Below, piece by piece: positions 27,506-36,363 of a stretch of 64,000 bases of DNA; position 1 is the first letter of the stretch, and each line of letters begins with the position of its first letter. The stretch lies in NCBI GenBank assembly GCA_945861245.1, contig CAMAUE010000007.1, positions 1-64,000 of the forward strand. Reading direction: 5' to 3'. Under the pieces are notes generated by a model. That model had not been told where the DNA came from. It did not search any database and worked only from the letters and a program-made list of their open reading frames with translations. Source of the stretch: Singulisphaera sp. GP187 (GTDB lineage Bacteria > Planctomycetota > Planctomycetia > Gemmatales > Gemmataceae). A program made the position numbers and the translations under genes.

Positions 27506-28360
27506 ATGAGCAGAGCAACGATTTGGGTTACGGTTGGGATATTGTTGGTGACATTGACCGGATGTCGGCAGACAAGTGGTTGGCGTTGCCATGGGAACAA
27601 CGCGACACAGGCGAAGCCGATGTTCGTGCCCCCGCCGCCACCTACGGCGATCCAGACAGTGCCGGTGCAACCGATTCCGCTGGGCGGGTTCCCAGTGGTC
27701 CCGCCGCCGCCATCGCCCGGGGCACGCATCGACCCTCTCGCGCCGCCGTTGATCACGAATTCGCCGCCGCCCGCCGAGGCGCCTTGGCAACCTACCGAAC
27801 GCGCCGATCCGACACCACCGATCGTGCAACCGCGGGTTCAACTTTACGCACCCGAGGTTCTCGAAAAGCCCGCCGACGCGAAAAGCGATCCGTTGAAACA
27901 GCCGAACGCAAACGCGCCCGCGAATTTCACTGCCGTGCAAAAGGGCGTTCGCGCGGGTACTCGGCCATCACTCGACGAACTCGATTGGCTGCGCGACAAC
28001 GCCGCCGCGAGCGTCATCCATATCCGCCTGCCGGGCGAGGACGATACCGCCGATCGCAAGCAGATCGAATCGCGTGGCATGCGATACATCAGCTTCGAGG
28101 TCTCGCCGCAAACGGTGACGAAACAACAGATCGACGCCTTCATCGCACTGGTGCGCGATCACGCTCGGCTCGGCATGTTCGTCTACGATCGCGACGGTTC
28201 ACTGGCCGGTCCAATGTGGTACGCCTTCTTCCGCCGCGGCGATTTCGACAGCGCCGACGCCGCCCTACTCCGCGCCTATCCGCTCGGCCTGCAAACCGAA
28301 CGAGCGGGGCAGCATCGCGACATGTGGCAGGCCATTCAGTCCGTAGTCAGTGGTCAGTAG
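27506..28360 (+). CDS. Lipoprotein with degenerate dual-specificity phosphatase-like domain
   Basis: 284 residues. MSRATIWVTVGILLVTLTGC is a lipoprotein signal with Cys at 20. Residues about 40-125 are Pro-rich (VPPPPPT, PPPSPGAR). The C-terminal 130 residues resemble planctomycete tyrosine-phosphatase-like domains (LDELDWLRDNAAASVIHIRL and IDAFIALVRDH), but the position where a C-x5-R active-site loop should be reads VFVYDRDGS-like sequence (FVYDRDGS) with no Cys. It is probably a non-catalytic binding protein. GGAGGT lies six bases before the ATG. The last residues (SVVSGQ) come from a repeated GTAGTCAGTGGTCAGTAG word. Confidence 0.75.
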   Translation: MSRATIWVTVGILLVTLTGCRQTSGWRCHGNNATQAKPMFVPPPPPTAIQTVPVQPIPLGGFPVVPPPPSPGARIDPLAPPLITNSPPPAEAPWQPTERADPTPPIVQPRVQLYAPEVLEKPADAKSDPLKQPNANAPANFTAVQKGVRAGTRPSLDELDWLRDNAAASVIHIRLPGEDDTADRKQIESRGMRYISFEVSPQTVTKQQIDAFIALVRDHARLGMFVYDRDGSLAGPMWYAFFRRGDFDSADAALLRAYPLGLQTERAGQHRDMWQAIQSVVSGQ

Positions 28361-28367
28361 TCCGTGA

Positions 28368-28515
28368 TGATACATCGCACGGCTGGAAATGTCGTGTTCT
28401 CGGACGAATCAAACCTTTTCCGAGCCGCGGCCGACAGGATGCCGTGCGCTCGTTGTCGGCCGCTCCCTGACGGGCGCGGCTCAGAAAGGCGACAATCCCA
28501 CCCGTCGACGGTACA
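28368..28515. repeat. Palindromic element, family D (D4), left arm shortened
   Basis: The right inner arm is full (28454-28489), but the left (28414-28436) lacks the central ACCGTCAGGGAGCGG word, so the stem is interrupted. The outer ends GATAC and GGTAC are still recognisable. Confidence 0.75.
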
Positions 28516-28656
28516 AGATGCACGAGAGCGATTCGACGGCGTTTCGAATCGCTTTTTCTTTGCGCGGGCTTGACGCGCTCGTCCGGATTCCTGAATCCTG
28601 ACTCAGGACCTGATACGCTGCATTCCCGCTTTGCTACGGACCACGGACTAAGGCAA

Positions 28657-29814
28657 ATGACTACTCCAAAGAAAAAGACGAAGGTATCCCTTGGCACAAC
28701 GAATCCGTTAGTGCCGCCGATTTATCAGTCGTCGGTTTATACGATTCCCGATCTTGATGCGCTCGACGCCATCATGAACGATGGCGAGCCGGGCTACATC
28801 TATGCTCGCGATGCACACCCGAACGCTCGTCGGCTCGCGCAGATGCTGGCGAAGGAATCGGCCTCGGCCTGGGGCGTCGTCACCGGGTCGGGCATGGCGG
28901 CGATCAGTGCTATCGTTCTTGCCACCGTCTCGCAGGGGCAACGCATTCTCGCGGGCAATCGCTTGTATGGCCGAACCGTGCAACTCTTCTCGCAGGAGCT
29001 GCCGCGGTTCGGCGTCAACACCGACTATGTCGATGCGAATGATCTCGATGCCGTCGAGAAGGCCCTCAAAAAAAGTCCCCGGCTGCTTTTTGTCGAGACG
29101 GTCTCGAATCCCCTGTTGCGCGTCGTCGATGTCAAAGCACTGGCAGACTTGGCCCACAATCATGGCGCGTTGCTCGTCGTCGATAACACGTTCGCGACGC
29201 CTGTGCTGACTAAGCCAACGAAGCTCGGCGCCGATTTCGTGATGGAAAGCCTGACGAAGATGATCGCGGGCCACAGCGACGTGACGCTCGGCTTCGTCGG
29301 CGGGACGGACGACGACATGCTGCCCGCCATCAACGCCGCTAGCAGCATCTGGGGCCTGGCGTCGAATCCGTTCGATTGCTGGCTGGCGGAGCGCGGCCTG
29401 GCGACGATGGACCTCCGCACCAATGCCGCCTGCGTGAATGCCGGCAAGCTCGCCGACTGGTTGGCGGAGCAATCGGGCGTTGCCGGCGTGTGGTATCCGG
29501 GCCGCGCGGACCATCCCGACCATGCGTTGGCGAAGCGCGTGCTCAAAGGCGGGTTCGGGCATATGGTCTGCTTTGAACTCGACGGCGGGCGCGATGCCGT
29601 CAATCGCTTCCTGCATGCCGCGCCGGGGATTCCGTTCAGCCCGTCGCTTGGCCATTTTTCGACGACGTTAAGCCATCCCGCGACCACATCGCACCGCTAC
29701 GTCAGCCCGAAGGAGCGCGAACGCCAGGGTATCACCGATGGCCTGATCCGCCTCTCCGTGGGCATCGAATCGTTGGAGGCGATCCAGGAAGAGATGGCGA
29801 AGGGGTTGGAATAG
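28657..29814 (+). CDS. PLP-dependent Cys/Met metabolism enzyme (cystathionine gamma-synthase/lyase type)
   Basis: 385 residues from ATG 28657. Upstream in-frame starts lie inside repeat-rich sequence and are rejected. Visible: YIYARDAHPNARRLAQMLA, TGSGMAAISA, the PLP-phosphate and Asp region VVDNTFATP, and MESLTKMIAGHSDVTLGF with the Schiff-base Lys in ESLTKM. The C-terminal SLGHFSTTLSHPATTSHR is typical of this family. Whether it is a cystathionine gamma-synthase, a gamma-lyase or a sulfhydrylase cannot be told. A family B palindrome starts at its stop codon. Confidence 0.92.
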   Translation: MTTPKKKTKVSLGTTNPLVPPIYQSSVYTIPDLDALDAIMNDGEPGYIYARDAHPNARRLAQMLAKESASAWGVVTGSGMAAISAIVLATVSQGQRILAGNRLYGRTVQLFSQELPRFGVNTDYVDANDLDAVEKALKKSPRLLFVETVSNPLLRVVDVKALADLAHNHGALLVVDNTFATPVLTKPTKLGADFVMESLTKMIAGHSDVTLGFVGGTDDDMLPAINAASSIWGLASNPFDCWLAERGLATMDLRTNAACVNAGKLADWLAEQSGVAGVWYPGRADHPDHALAKRVLKGGFGHMVCFELDGGRDAVNRFLHAAPGIPFSPSLGHFSTTLSHPATTSHRYVSPKERERQGITDGLIRLSVGIESLEAIQEEMAKGLE

Positions 29815-29907
29815 TTTAGCCGATCGCCTTTGGCGAGCGCGGAATCGGCACGCTGCGATTAGTGTAAAAATAGGGCGTCAGCGCTCGCCAAAGGCGAGCG
29901 GCTAAAC
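29814..29907. repeat. Palindromic repeat, family B (B3)
   Basis: GTTTAGCCGATCGCCTTTGG and its complement with one mismatch, with a 40-bp spacer. The left arm starts at the last base of the upstream stop codon. Confidence 0.85.
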
Positions 29908-29996
29908 AATCAGGTCACGACCGTTTCATCCCGATATAATAGTGCTCCCAGGAAAACAACATCACCCTCAGCAGGACATCAATCCAACCACCGACC

Positions 29997-30887
29997 ATGA
30001 CACAACAACTTCGACTTGGCATCCCCGCGGGCAGCTTGCAAGAAGCGACCGCGGAACTCTTTCGCAACGCCGGCTTCAAGATCACGTTCGCGAACCGAAG
30101 CTACTATCCCACCATTGACGACCCCGAAATCCACTGCACGTTGATCCGCGCGCAAGAGATGCCTCGCTACGTCGAGGCCGGCTCGCTCGATTGCGGGTTG
30201 ACCGGGCATGACTGGGTGCTCGAGAATGAAGCCGAGGTGACCGAACTCGCCGAACTCGTGTTCTCCAAGGTCAGTCGGGGACCCGTACGCTGGGTACTGG
30301 CTGTGCCCAATGATTCGCCGATCATGATGGTGACCGATCTCAACGGCAAGCGGATCGCGACGGAGTTGGTCGGCGTGACGAAGCGTTACTTGAAGGAGCA
30401 TGGCGTCAGCGCTCAGGTCGAGTTCAGCTGGGGCGCGACGGAGGTCAAGCCGCCGCGATTCGCGGACGCGATCGTCGATGTGACGGAGACGGGGAGCTCG
30501 CTGAAGGCCAACAATTTGCGCATCGTCGCCGAGTTGATGCAGAGCACGACACGCTTCATCGCCAACGAGAAGGCTTATGCGGATCCGTGGAAAAAGCAGA
30601 AGATGGACGACATCCTCCTAATGCTTCGCGGCGCCTTGGCCGCCGAGGGGATGGTTGGCCTGAAGTTCAATACGCTCGCCACGAACAAGGACCGCGTGCT
30701 GGCGTTTTTGAAGAAGCACCCGCGCACGGCTCTGAACAGCCCGACGCTCTCGCCGCTTGCCGACACGGCTTGGTTGGCGATGGAGATCGTCATCGACGAG
30801 GACATCGTGCGTCACATCATGCCGCAGCTTTACGCCGTTGGCGCGCGTGGGATCGTGGAGTATCCGATTAGCAAGATCATCTTGTGA
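29997..30887 (+). CDS. hisG: ATP phosphoribosyltransferase, long form
   Basis: 296 residues, the long HisG type. The N-terminal catalytic part starts [20 protein letters not shown], has [11 protein letters not shown], and the PRPP loop region [14 protein letters not shown]. The last 70 residues are the regulatory ACT-like domain that binds histidine ([20 protein letters not shown]), so it should not need HisZ. It catalyses the first step of histidine synthesis in the cytosol. No other his gene is nearby. Confidence 0.96.
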   Translation: MTQQLRLGIPAGSLQEATAELFRNAGFKITFANRSYYPTIDDPEIHCTLIRAQEMPRYVEAGSLDCGLTGHDWVLENEAEVTELAELVFSKVSRGPVRWVLAVPNDSPIMMVTDLNGKRIATELVGVTKRYLKEHGVSAQVEFSWGATEVKPPRFADAIVDVTETGSSLKANNLRIVAELMQSTTRFIANEKAYADPWKKQKMDDILLMLRGALAAEGMVGLKFNTLATNKDRVLAFLKKHPRTALNSPTLSPLADTAWLAMEIVIDEDIVRHIMPQLYAVGARGIVEYPISKIIL

Positions 30888-31215
30888 TTGCTTGCCGTTT
30901 AACGGCCGCCCGGCGCCGAGCGGCCGCTAAACGAAATACAACAATACAATCCACCTTCCAACTCCTCGAATTGGATCGCTACGCGGTTGCGTGTTGATCG
31001 CTTTCATCCGCAAATAATGACAACTGCGAATTGTGATGTGGTAGTGGACGCCGTAAAGCGAATTTGGTTTGGCAGCACGCTTATTCTACCTCATCGATAG
31101 CAATGTCCAGCGTTTCTGTTCGTCAATCGACATGCCCTTGCTTGCCCTCGTCGTGGCACCTATAAAGACTAACGGAACCTTTTTCGCCAACGCAACAAAA
31201 GCGACGGACCTTCGC
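30888..31215. other. 328-bp region between hisG and nuoI
   Basis: A small family B-like palindrome (30896-30933) follows hisG. The rest is A/T-richer and should hold the nuo promoter; no specific box could be assigned. A longer in-frame nuoI start at 31069 is rejected because NuoI proteins begin near 31216. Confidence 0.55.
30896..30933. repeat. Short palindrome after hisG (B8)
   Basis: CGTTTAACGGCCGC...GCGGCCGCTAAACG with a 10-base loop. The outer GTTTAG/CTAAAC matches family B but the inner word differs. It could act as a terminator. Confidence 0.65.
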
Positions 31216-31806
31216 ATGAAAGCCTGGTTTCGCAATATCATCGTGGCCATTCAGACCGTGGCCCAGGGGTTGTGGATTACCCTTTGGTACTTCTTGCAGA
31301 CGTACAAACGCAAGGCGTTCACGCAGCATTTCGAGTATCCCGAACTGCCCGTGCCGGTGAAGCCGCGCTATCGCGGGTTCCATCGCTTCGATTTGACGAC
31401 GTGCATTGGCTGCGACAAATGCGCGAAGGCCTGTCCGGTCGATTGCATCTACATCGACAAGGTCAAGAATCCCGTGGGCAAGGGGTTCCGCGTCAATGGC
31501 TTCACCATTGATTACACAAAATGCATGTTCTGTGCGTTGTGCGTAGATCCCTGCCCCGTCGACTGCATCTTTATGGGTTCGACGCACGATCAAAGCTGTT
31601 ACACACGCGATGGTTGCATGGTCGATTTCGCCAAGCTGCCTGTTGAAATCGCCTGGGGACAAGCGACGCTGAACCCGACGGCGATCGCGGCTTCCAAGCT
31701 TGTGGCGGAACCGGTGTGGACGAAACCGCCCGACCCACCGCCGCCGCCGAAGCCCGCGCCTCCCGCAGCGGTGCCGGCGCCTCCCGCGCCGACGGCGGCC
31801 AGCTGA
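31216..31806 (+). CDS. nuoI: NADH-quinone oxidoreductase subunit I
   Basis: 196 residues. Two [4Fe-4S] ferredoxin motifs are present: [15 protein letters not shown] and [15 protein letters not shown]. An N-terminal amphipathic segment ([20 protein letters not shown]) packs on the membrane arm. It carries clusters N6a and N6b of complex I. The C-terminal 30 residues are an unusual Pro/Ala tail ([16 protein letters not shown]) not needed by the family. It opens the gene cluster instead of following nuoH, an uncommon position. Confidence 0.95.
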   Translation: MKAWFRNIIVAIQTVAQGLWITLWYFLQTYKRKAFTQHFEYPELPVPVKPRYRGFHRFDLTTCIGCDKCAKACPVDCIYIDKVKNPVGKGFRVNGFTIDYTKCMFCALCVDPCPVDCIFMGSTHDQSCYTRDGCMVDFAKLPVEIAWGQATLNPTAIAASKLVAEPVWTKPPDPPPPPKPAPPAAVPAPPAPTAAS

Positions 31807-31885
31807 ATTTCACCTGTTTGTCGTTTAGCGCTCGCATGATGTTTTGCAATCGCCATACGACAAGCGGATCATAATTAGGACTTCC

Positions 31886-32323
31886 ATGAACGCCACCAAA
31901 AGTCGAAAGCCTAAACGAAAGCTCTATTCCGTCGCTGAGGCGAACGCGATGCTGCCGCTGTTGCGTTCCATCCTGCGCGACGTCACCACGCTCGCCAACG
32001 ACTTGCGCGATCGCTACGAGCGTTTGTCACGCTTGCAGAGCACGAAGGGCCTCGATCGCGCCCACGAAGAAGAAGTACAGCAGCTGGCCGAGGAGTTCGA
32101 ACGCGGGCAAGACAAAATGCACGAGTTTGAACACGAGTTGACGAAGCTCGGCGTCGAACTCAAGGACCACTTCAGCGGCCTAATCGACTTCCGCCACATG
32201 CACGATGATCGCGAGGTCTACCTCTGCTGGCGCATGGGTGAAGCGGAAGTCACGCATTGGCATGAACTCGATTCCGGTTTTTCGGGACGCAAAAAACTCC
32301 AACTCGCTGCCACGAACGGATAA
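31886..32323 (+). CDS. DUF2203 family protein
   Basis: 145 residues, soluble, mostly helical. KLYSVAEANAMLPLLRSIL, a coiled charged region (RDRYERLSRLQ to EEFERGQDKM), then VELKDHFSGLIDFRHMHDDREVYLCWRMGE match the DUF2203 pattern. Function unknown. ATG 31886 has AGGA five bases upstream; a start at 31844 is rejected. Its location between nuoI and nuoA, with a 6-bp gap to nuoA, suggests co-expression with complex I. Confidence 0.85.
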   Translation: MNATKSRKPKRKLYSVAEANAMLPLLRSILRDVTTLANDLRDRYERLSRLQSTKGLDRAHEEEVQQLAEEFERGQDKMHEFEHELTKLGVELKDHFSGLIDFRHMHDDREVYLCWRMGEAEVTHWHELDSGFSGRKKLQLAATNG

Positions 32324-32329
32324 CACCGC

Positions 32330-32968
32330 ATGCAACAGCTATTCGCCAATACGTTGTTCCCCGCGCCGAGCGACCCGGTGGCGGCGATGGTGTTCTTCAT
32401 CGTCGTCTTCGCAGCCGTCGGCGTGGTCTTTCTGTTCATCCATCTCGTGATGGGCAGCGTCATCCGCCCTAACGTCCCCGACCCCGAAAAGCTCACGATC
32501 TACGAGTGCGGCGAACCGACCGTCGGCAGTGCGTGGGTGCAGTTCGACCTGCGCTACTATGTCGTCGCGCTGTTGTTCGTCATTTTCGACGTTGAAGTCG
32601 CGTTCTTCTTTCCCTGGGCGACGGTGTTCGGCAAGGCGAATCAGCTGGCGAATCCTGCGTTGGATGATGCGGCTCGGCAAGCAATCTCCAAGCAGCTTGT
32701 GCCGTCCGAGCTAAGCTCCGAAACCAAACGCCGTCTTGGATTAACCAAGGCGGTAACAGGTGGAGACGATCGCGTAGTAAACATTAGCGCCGCCGAGGCT
32801 TCGACGTGGGCGAAAATCGCTTTCTTCGACATCGCCATATTCTTCAGCGTGCTGATGGTCGGCTTCGCCTACGTCTGGCGGCGCGGCGATATCGATTGGG
32901 TCCGCGCGTTTGCGTTGCACAAGGAACCCGCACTCGATCCCGAAAAGCCGCTGGAGCAGCATAAATAA
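32330..32968 (+). CDS. nuoA: NADH-quinone oxidoreductase subunit A with lumenal insertion
   Basis: 212 residues, against about 120-150 for typical NuoA. The first helix (VAAMVFFIVVFAAVGVVFLF), the YECGEPTVGSAWVQFDLRYY loop with its Cys, and the helix VVALLFVIFDVEVAFFFPWA are canonical. The third helix is KIAFFDIAIFFSVLMVGFAYVW. About 55 residues (GKANQLANPALDDAARQA to SAAEASTW) are inserted between helices two and three. It is a membrane-arm subunit near the quinone site. Confidence 0.93.
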   Translation: MQQLFANTLFPAPSDPVAAMVFFIVVFAAVGVVFLFIHLVMGSVIRPNVPDPEKLTIYECGEPTVGSAWVQFDLRYYVVALLFVIFDVEVAFFFPWATVFGKANQLANPALDDAARQAISKQLVPSELSSETKRRLGLTKAVTGGDDRVVNISAAEASTWAKIAFFDIAIFFSVLMVGFAYVWRRGDIDWVRAFALHKEPALDPEKPLEQHK

Positions 32969-32973
32969 CTATC

Positions 32974-33031
32974 TTCCGCTTGCGGCTTAGCGCTCGGATT
33001 GGCCCATGCGAGCGCTAAGTCGCAAGCGGAA
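32974..33031. repeat. Palindromic repeat, family C (C2)
   Basis: TTCCGCTTGCGGCTTAGCGC and its complement with one mismatch, 12-bp spacer, within the nuo cluster between nuoA and nuoB. Confidence 0.85.
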
Positions 33032-33060
33032 ATACCTCGACGTTTATCAAGGAGCACCCC

Positions 33061-33693
33061 ATGGGTTGGCTCGAAGGCCGATTTGAAGAATATGTCGCCG
33101 TCGCAACGCTCGAACAGGGCATCGCGTGGGCGCGCGAGTCGAGCATGTGGCCGATGACGTTCGGGCTGGCGTGCTGCGCGATCGAGATGATGGCGGTAGG
33201 CGGTCCACGCTACGACATCGACCGCTTCGGTGCCGGTGCGTTCCGAGCCTCGCCTCGGCAGGCCGACCTCATGATCGTCGCGGGAACCGTCAACTACAAG
33301 ATGGCCTCGCGCGTCCGCCGACTCTACAACCAGATGCCCGATCCGAAGTTCGTCATCGCGATGGGTGCCTGCACCTGCGGCGGCGGGCCGTATTACAAGT
33401 ACGGCTACAACGTCGTCAAAGGCGTGGACCTCGTCGTGCCGGTTGACGTGTACGTCCCCGGTTGCCCGCCGCGACCGGAGGCGCTGCTCGAAGGCCTGAT
33501 GCGCATCCAGGACAAAGTTCGCGGCATGCGGTATCTGACAAAGGGCCAAAACATCGAAATCCCAATCCCCGCCCGCACCGGCTACGTCCAACTGCCGCCG
33601 GAGTTCGAGGACGCCGACCCGACGAAAGCATTGGAGAAACAGATCGCCTGGGCGAAGCTGACCAAGGAAAAAGCAACGCCGACGAAGGCGTGA
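33061..33693 (+). CDS. nuoB: NADH-quinone oxidoreductase subunit B
   Basis: 210 residues. The N2 cluster ligands are seen in [26 protein letters not shown] and [11 protein letters not shown]. It lies at the junction of peripheral and membrane arms and passes electrons to quinone. The C-terminal tail is Lys/Thr-rich. It is separated from nuoA by a family C palindrome and from nuoC by two accessory genes. Confidence 0.96.
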   Translation: MGWLEGRFEEYVAVATLEQGIAWARESSMWPMTFGLACCAIEMMAVGGPRYDIDRFGAGAFRASPRQADLMIVAGTVNYKMASRVRRLYNQMPDPKFVIAMGACTCGGGPYYKYGYNVVKGVDLVVPVDVYVPGCPPRPEALLEGLMRIQDKVRGMRYLTKGQNIEIPIPARTGYVQLPPEFEDADPTKALEKQIAWAKLTKEKATPTKA

Positions 33694-33716
33694 TAGAATG
33701 TGGAGAGGAGGCGTGC

Positions 33717-34184
33717 ATGGCCATCGAAGAACGCGCACCGATTTCAAGCCGTTTCCCCATCTCAATCGATGGCAATGGCATGACGCATTATCCTATTGCG
33801 AAAACGGATACTCAAATAGGCCGAATTCCAAACGCTCAGATAGAAAGCCTGTTCGCAGCGATCGACGGTCTTGCTCGCCTGCGGAAAAATTGGAACACCT
33901 ACGGCGCGGAACCTCCCAATGCGGCGGCCATAAGCAATGCGAAGAATGTACTTGAGCGATGTATTTTTATGGGTATCGTCCCTACCAAAGTGCTTGCGTC
34001 CGCAGAGGAGGGAGTAGCCGTTATTTTTGACGATGGCGAAAAATACGCCGACATCGAGAGCTTCAACACAGGCGAAATATTGGCGATTATCTCCAATCGC
34101 CACAGCGAGCCAGTTGTTTGGACCATCGATTCCGATACGACCGACAGCGCATTGGAGCGAATTCGTGAGTTCCTCAGCATTTGA
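33717..34184 (+). CDS. Hypothetical protein inserted in nuo cluster
   Basis: 155 residues, no signal or membrane segment. The start ATG 33717 is preceded by GGAGAGGAGG. It contains ARLRKNWNTYGAEPPNAAAI followed by a helix and a short beta-rich half ending ERIREFLSI; similar short acidic proteins occur as orphan or toxin-antitoxin-associated genes, but I do not recognise the family. It overlaps the next gene by 20 bp. Base composition is lower in GC than the flanking nuo genes, suggesting later arrival. Confidence 0.7.
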   Translation: MAIEERAPISSRFPISIDGNGMTHYPIAKTDTQIGRIPNAQIESLFAAIDGLARLRKNWNTYGAEPPNAAAISNAKNVLERCIFMGIVPTKVLASAEEGVAVIFDDGEKYADIESFNTGEILAIISNRHSEPVVWTIDSDTTDSALERIREFLSI

Positions 34185-34521
34185 GTACGAACCGATCGCC
34201 GTGAATGTTGCACTGTCCGCTCAACATCTGATGATTGAATTGGCTGACGGACGTCGCATGGCGATTCCGTTGGAGTGGTTCCCACGATTGATGAATGCCA
34301 CGAGGTCCGAGCGAAAAAACTGGCGACTTCTTGGCGGCGGCTATGCCATCGAATGGCCGGATTTGGACGAACATATCGGAGTAGAGAGCGTAATAGCCGG
34401 TCATCGCAGCGGCGAGAGTACGCGGTCCTTGAATAATTGGCTGGCAACGCGGGCCGTGCAAAAAAAACCCAAGATTCACGCCAAAGCCCTGCAAACCAAA
34501 AAGAAGGCAAAATCCTCATGA
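34165..34521 (+). CDS. DUF2442 family protein
   Basis: 118 residues from GTG 34165, with GGAG seven bases upstream. The central block VALSAQHLMIELADGRRMAI then PLEWFPRLMNAT and YAIEWPDLDEHIGVES is the DUF2442 signature. Such proteins often stand next to DUF4160 or other small genes and are suspected antitoxin-like or regulatory proteins. The tail is Lys-rich. Its stop overlaps the nuoC start as ATGA, so the accessory pair is translationally coupled into the nuo operon. Confidence 0.85.
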   Translation: MSSSAFEYEPIAVNVALSAQHLMIELADGRRMAIPLEWFPRLMNATRSERKNWRLLGGGYAIEWPDLDEHIGVESVIAGHRSGESTRSLNNWLATRAVQKKPKIHAKALQTKKKAKSS

Positions 34522-35048
34522 TCGGAGCCGAAATTATCGCCACGCTCGAAGCCGAGTGTGGCACGAAGATCAAGAGCACGAAAGCCGACGCGATCGATCC
34601 GTTCGTGTTCGTCGAACCGGGTGATCTCGTCGCGGTCGCTACAGTGCTGCGCGATCATGCGAAACTCAAGTTCGAGATGCTCAACTGCATTTCGGGCGTC
34701 GATTACCTAGAGCTTGATCCAAAGAAAATCGCGAAGGCCGGGTTTGAACCGCACGTCGAAGTCGTGTATCATTTTTCGAGCTTCACGCACAAACATCGCT
34801 TCGTGGTGAAGGTATCGTTGCCGCGCTGGAAGGACAACAAGCCCGGCGAACTGCCCGAAGTCCCAACGCTGTCGGCGTTGTTCCCCGCCGCCGATTGGCA
34901 TGAGCGTGAGGCGTTCGATCTCGTCGGCGTGAACTTCGTCGGCCACCCGGACCTGTGCCGCATCCTGCTCGCCGACGACTGGGTCGGCCACCCGCTGCGT
35001 AAAGACTACGAGTTCCCGCTGGAGTATCACGGGATACGGGGGCGTTAA
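34518..35048 (+). CDS. nuoC: NADH-quinone oxidoreductase subunit C
   Basis: 176 residues. HRFVVKVSLPRWKDNKPGE, the FPAADWHEREAFDLVGVNF block and RILLADDWVGHPLRKDYEFP are the NuoC (30 kDa) signatures. It is a peripheral-arm subunit packing on NuoD. The start is fixed by the ATGA overlap with the preceding gene. Confidence 0.95.
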   Translation: MIGAEIIATLEAECGTKIKSTKADAIDPFVFVEPGDLVAVATVLRDHAKLKFEMLNCISGVDYLELDPKKIAKAGFEPHVEVVYHFSSFTHKHRFVVKVSLPRWKDNKPGELPEVPTLSALFPAADWHEREAFDLVGVNFVGHPDLCRILLADDWVGHPLRKDYEFPLEYHGIRGR

Positions 35049-35049
35049 A

Positions 35050-35160
35050 TAGTGGCTAGTGGTTAGTGGCTAGTGGCTAGTTCATACGACGACCACGGAC
35101 ATTAATCGCTGGCCTCGACCGATTGTTATTTTCTAGCCACTAACCACTAACCACTAGTTA
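35050..35160. repeat. Inverted repeat of TAGTGG words between nuoC and nuoD
   Basis: The left arm AGTGGCTAGTGGTTAGTGGC repeats itself and faces the complementary CTAGCCACTAACCACTAACC. Spacer about 58 bp. A single arm of the same type lies at about 57836-57862. Confidence 0.75.
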
Positions 35161-35166
35161 CTATCT

Positions 35167-36363
35167 ATGGTCACCGCTTCCCTCGTACCGCAAGATCAAA
35201 CCATCGTCGAGTTCGACGTGCGCACCGACGAGATGCTCGTCAACATGGGGCCTCAGCACCCCAGTACGCATGGTGTGCTTCGCCTCGTCCTTCGCACCGA
35301 CGGCGAGATCATCTCCGAAGCCGTGCCTCACCTCGGCTATCTGCATCGCTGTGCGGAGAAGATCGGCGAGAACCTGCTGCCGATCCAGTTTATCCCGTAC
35401 ACCGATCGCATGGACTACCTCGCGGGCATGAACATGAACCTCGGCTACTCGCTCGCCGTCGAGAAGCTGTGCAACATGAAGATCCCGGAAAAAGCAAGCG
35501 TCATCCGCGTCATCGTCAGCGAGCTGAACCGCATCGCCAGCCATCTCGTCGCCATGGGCACGTACGGCCTCGACCTCGGCACATTCAGCCCGTTCCTTTA
35601 CGCCTTCCGCGAACGGGAGATGATCCTCGACCTCTTCGAGGAAGTCTGCGGCGCCCGCCTCACCTACAGCTACCTGACGATCGGCGGCGCGCACGACGAC
35701 CTGCCCGACGGCTGGATCGATCACTGCCGACAGTTCCTCGATTACTTCGAGCCGCGTATACCCGAATATCACACGCTGCTGACAACGAACCACATTTTCG
35801 TCAATCGCACGGCGAACATCGGCGTATGTTCCAAGGAACTCGCCATCGAGCACGCCTGCTCCGGCCCGATGCTCCGCGGTTCGCTCGATGCACGCAAGAA
35901 CGACACAGCGTGGGATCTTCGCAAAATTGAGCCGTACAGCGATTACGACAAGTACGACTTCAAGGCCGTCATCCCGCCTTTTGACATGGCCCCACCCGAA
36001 GCCGTGGTGGGCGATTGCTGGCATCGTTACATGGTGCGCATGCTGGAAGTCGTGGAAAGCATCAAAATCCTCCGCCAGGCGCTCGACCGCTACCCGAAAG
36101 CCGCGGGATCGCATCGCGTCGAAGTGCCGAAACACCTGGCGGCCGGCGATGCCTATGTCGAGACCGAATGCCCGCGAGGCCAAATGGGCTTCTACGTCGT
36201 CGGCAGCAACGCCAAGGGCCAAGTCCCGCTGCGTGTCCGCGCCCGCTCGTCCAGCATGGCGAACCTGAGCCTTGCCAGCAAACTCTGCGAAGGCTGTCTG
36301 ATTGCCGACATCCCCGCGATCATCGGCTCGATCGACATCGTGATGGGTGAGATAGACAGGTAA
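35167..36363 (+). CDS. nuoD: NADH-quinone oxidoreductase subunit D
   Basis: 398 residues. VNMGPQHPSTHGVLRLVLR, HLGYLHRCAEKIGE, and the C-terminal GQVPLRVRARSSSMANLSL are the NuoD (49 kDa) signatures that form the quinone pocket with NuoB. It closes the local cluster: nuoE-H and nuoJ-N are not in the window, so complex I genes are dispersed. A 494-codon frame on the opposite strand is a shadow. Confidence 0.97.
   Translation: MVTASLVPQDQTIVEFDVRTDEMLVNMGPQHPSTHGVLRLVLRTDGEIISEAVPHLGYLHRCAEKIGENLLPIQFIPYTDRMDYLAGMNMNLGYSLAVEKLCNMKIPEKASVIRVIVSELNRIASHLVAMGTYGLDLGTFSPFLYAFREREMILDLFEEVCGARLTYSYLTIGGAHDDLPDGWIDHCRQFLDYFEPRIPEYHTLLTTNHIFVNRTANIGVCSKELAIEHACSGPMLRGSLDARKNDTAWDLRKIEPYSDYDKYDFKAVIPPFDMAPPEAVVGDCWHRYMVRMLEVVESIKILRQALDRYPKAAGSHRVEVPKHLAAGDAYVETECPRGQMGFYVVGSNAKGQVPLRVRARSSSMANLSLASKLCEGCLIADIPAIIGSIDIVMGEIDR

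Noticed and set aside
31069-31215. Longer NuoI start
   Set aside because: NuoI proteins begin at the amphipathic segment coded from 31216. The extension has no ribosome site and no family resemblance.
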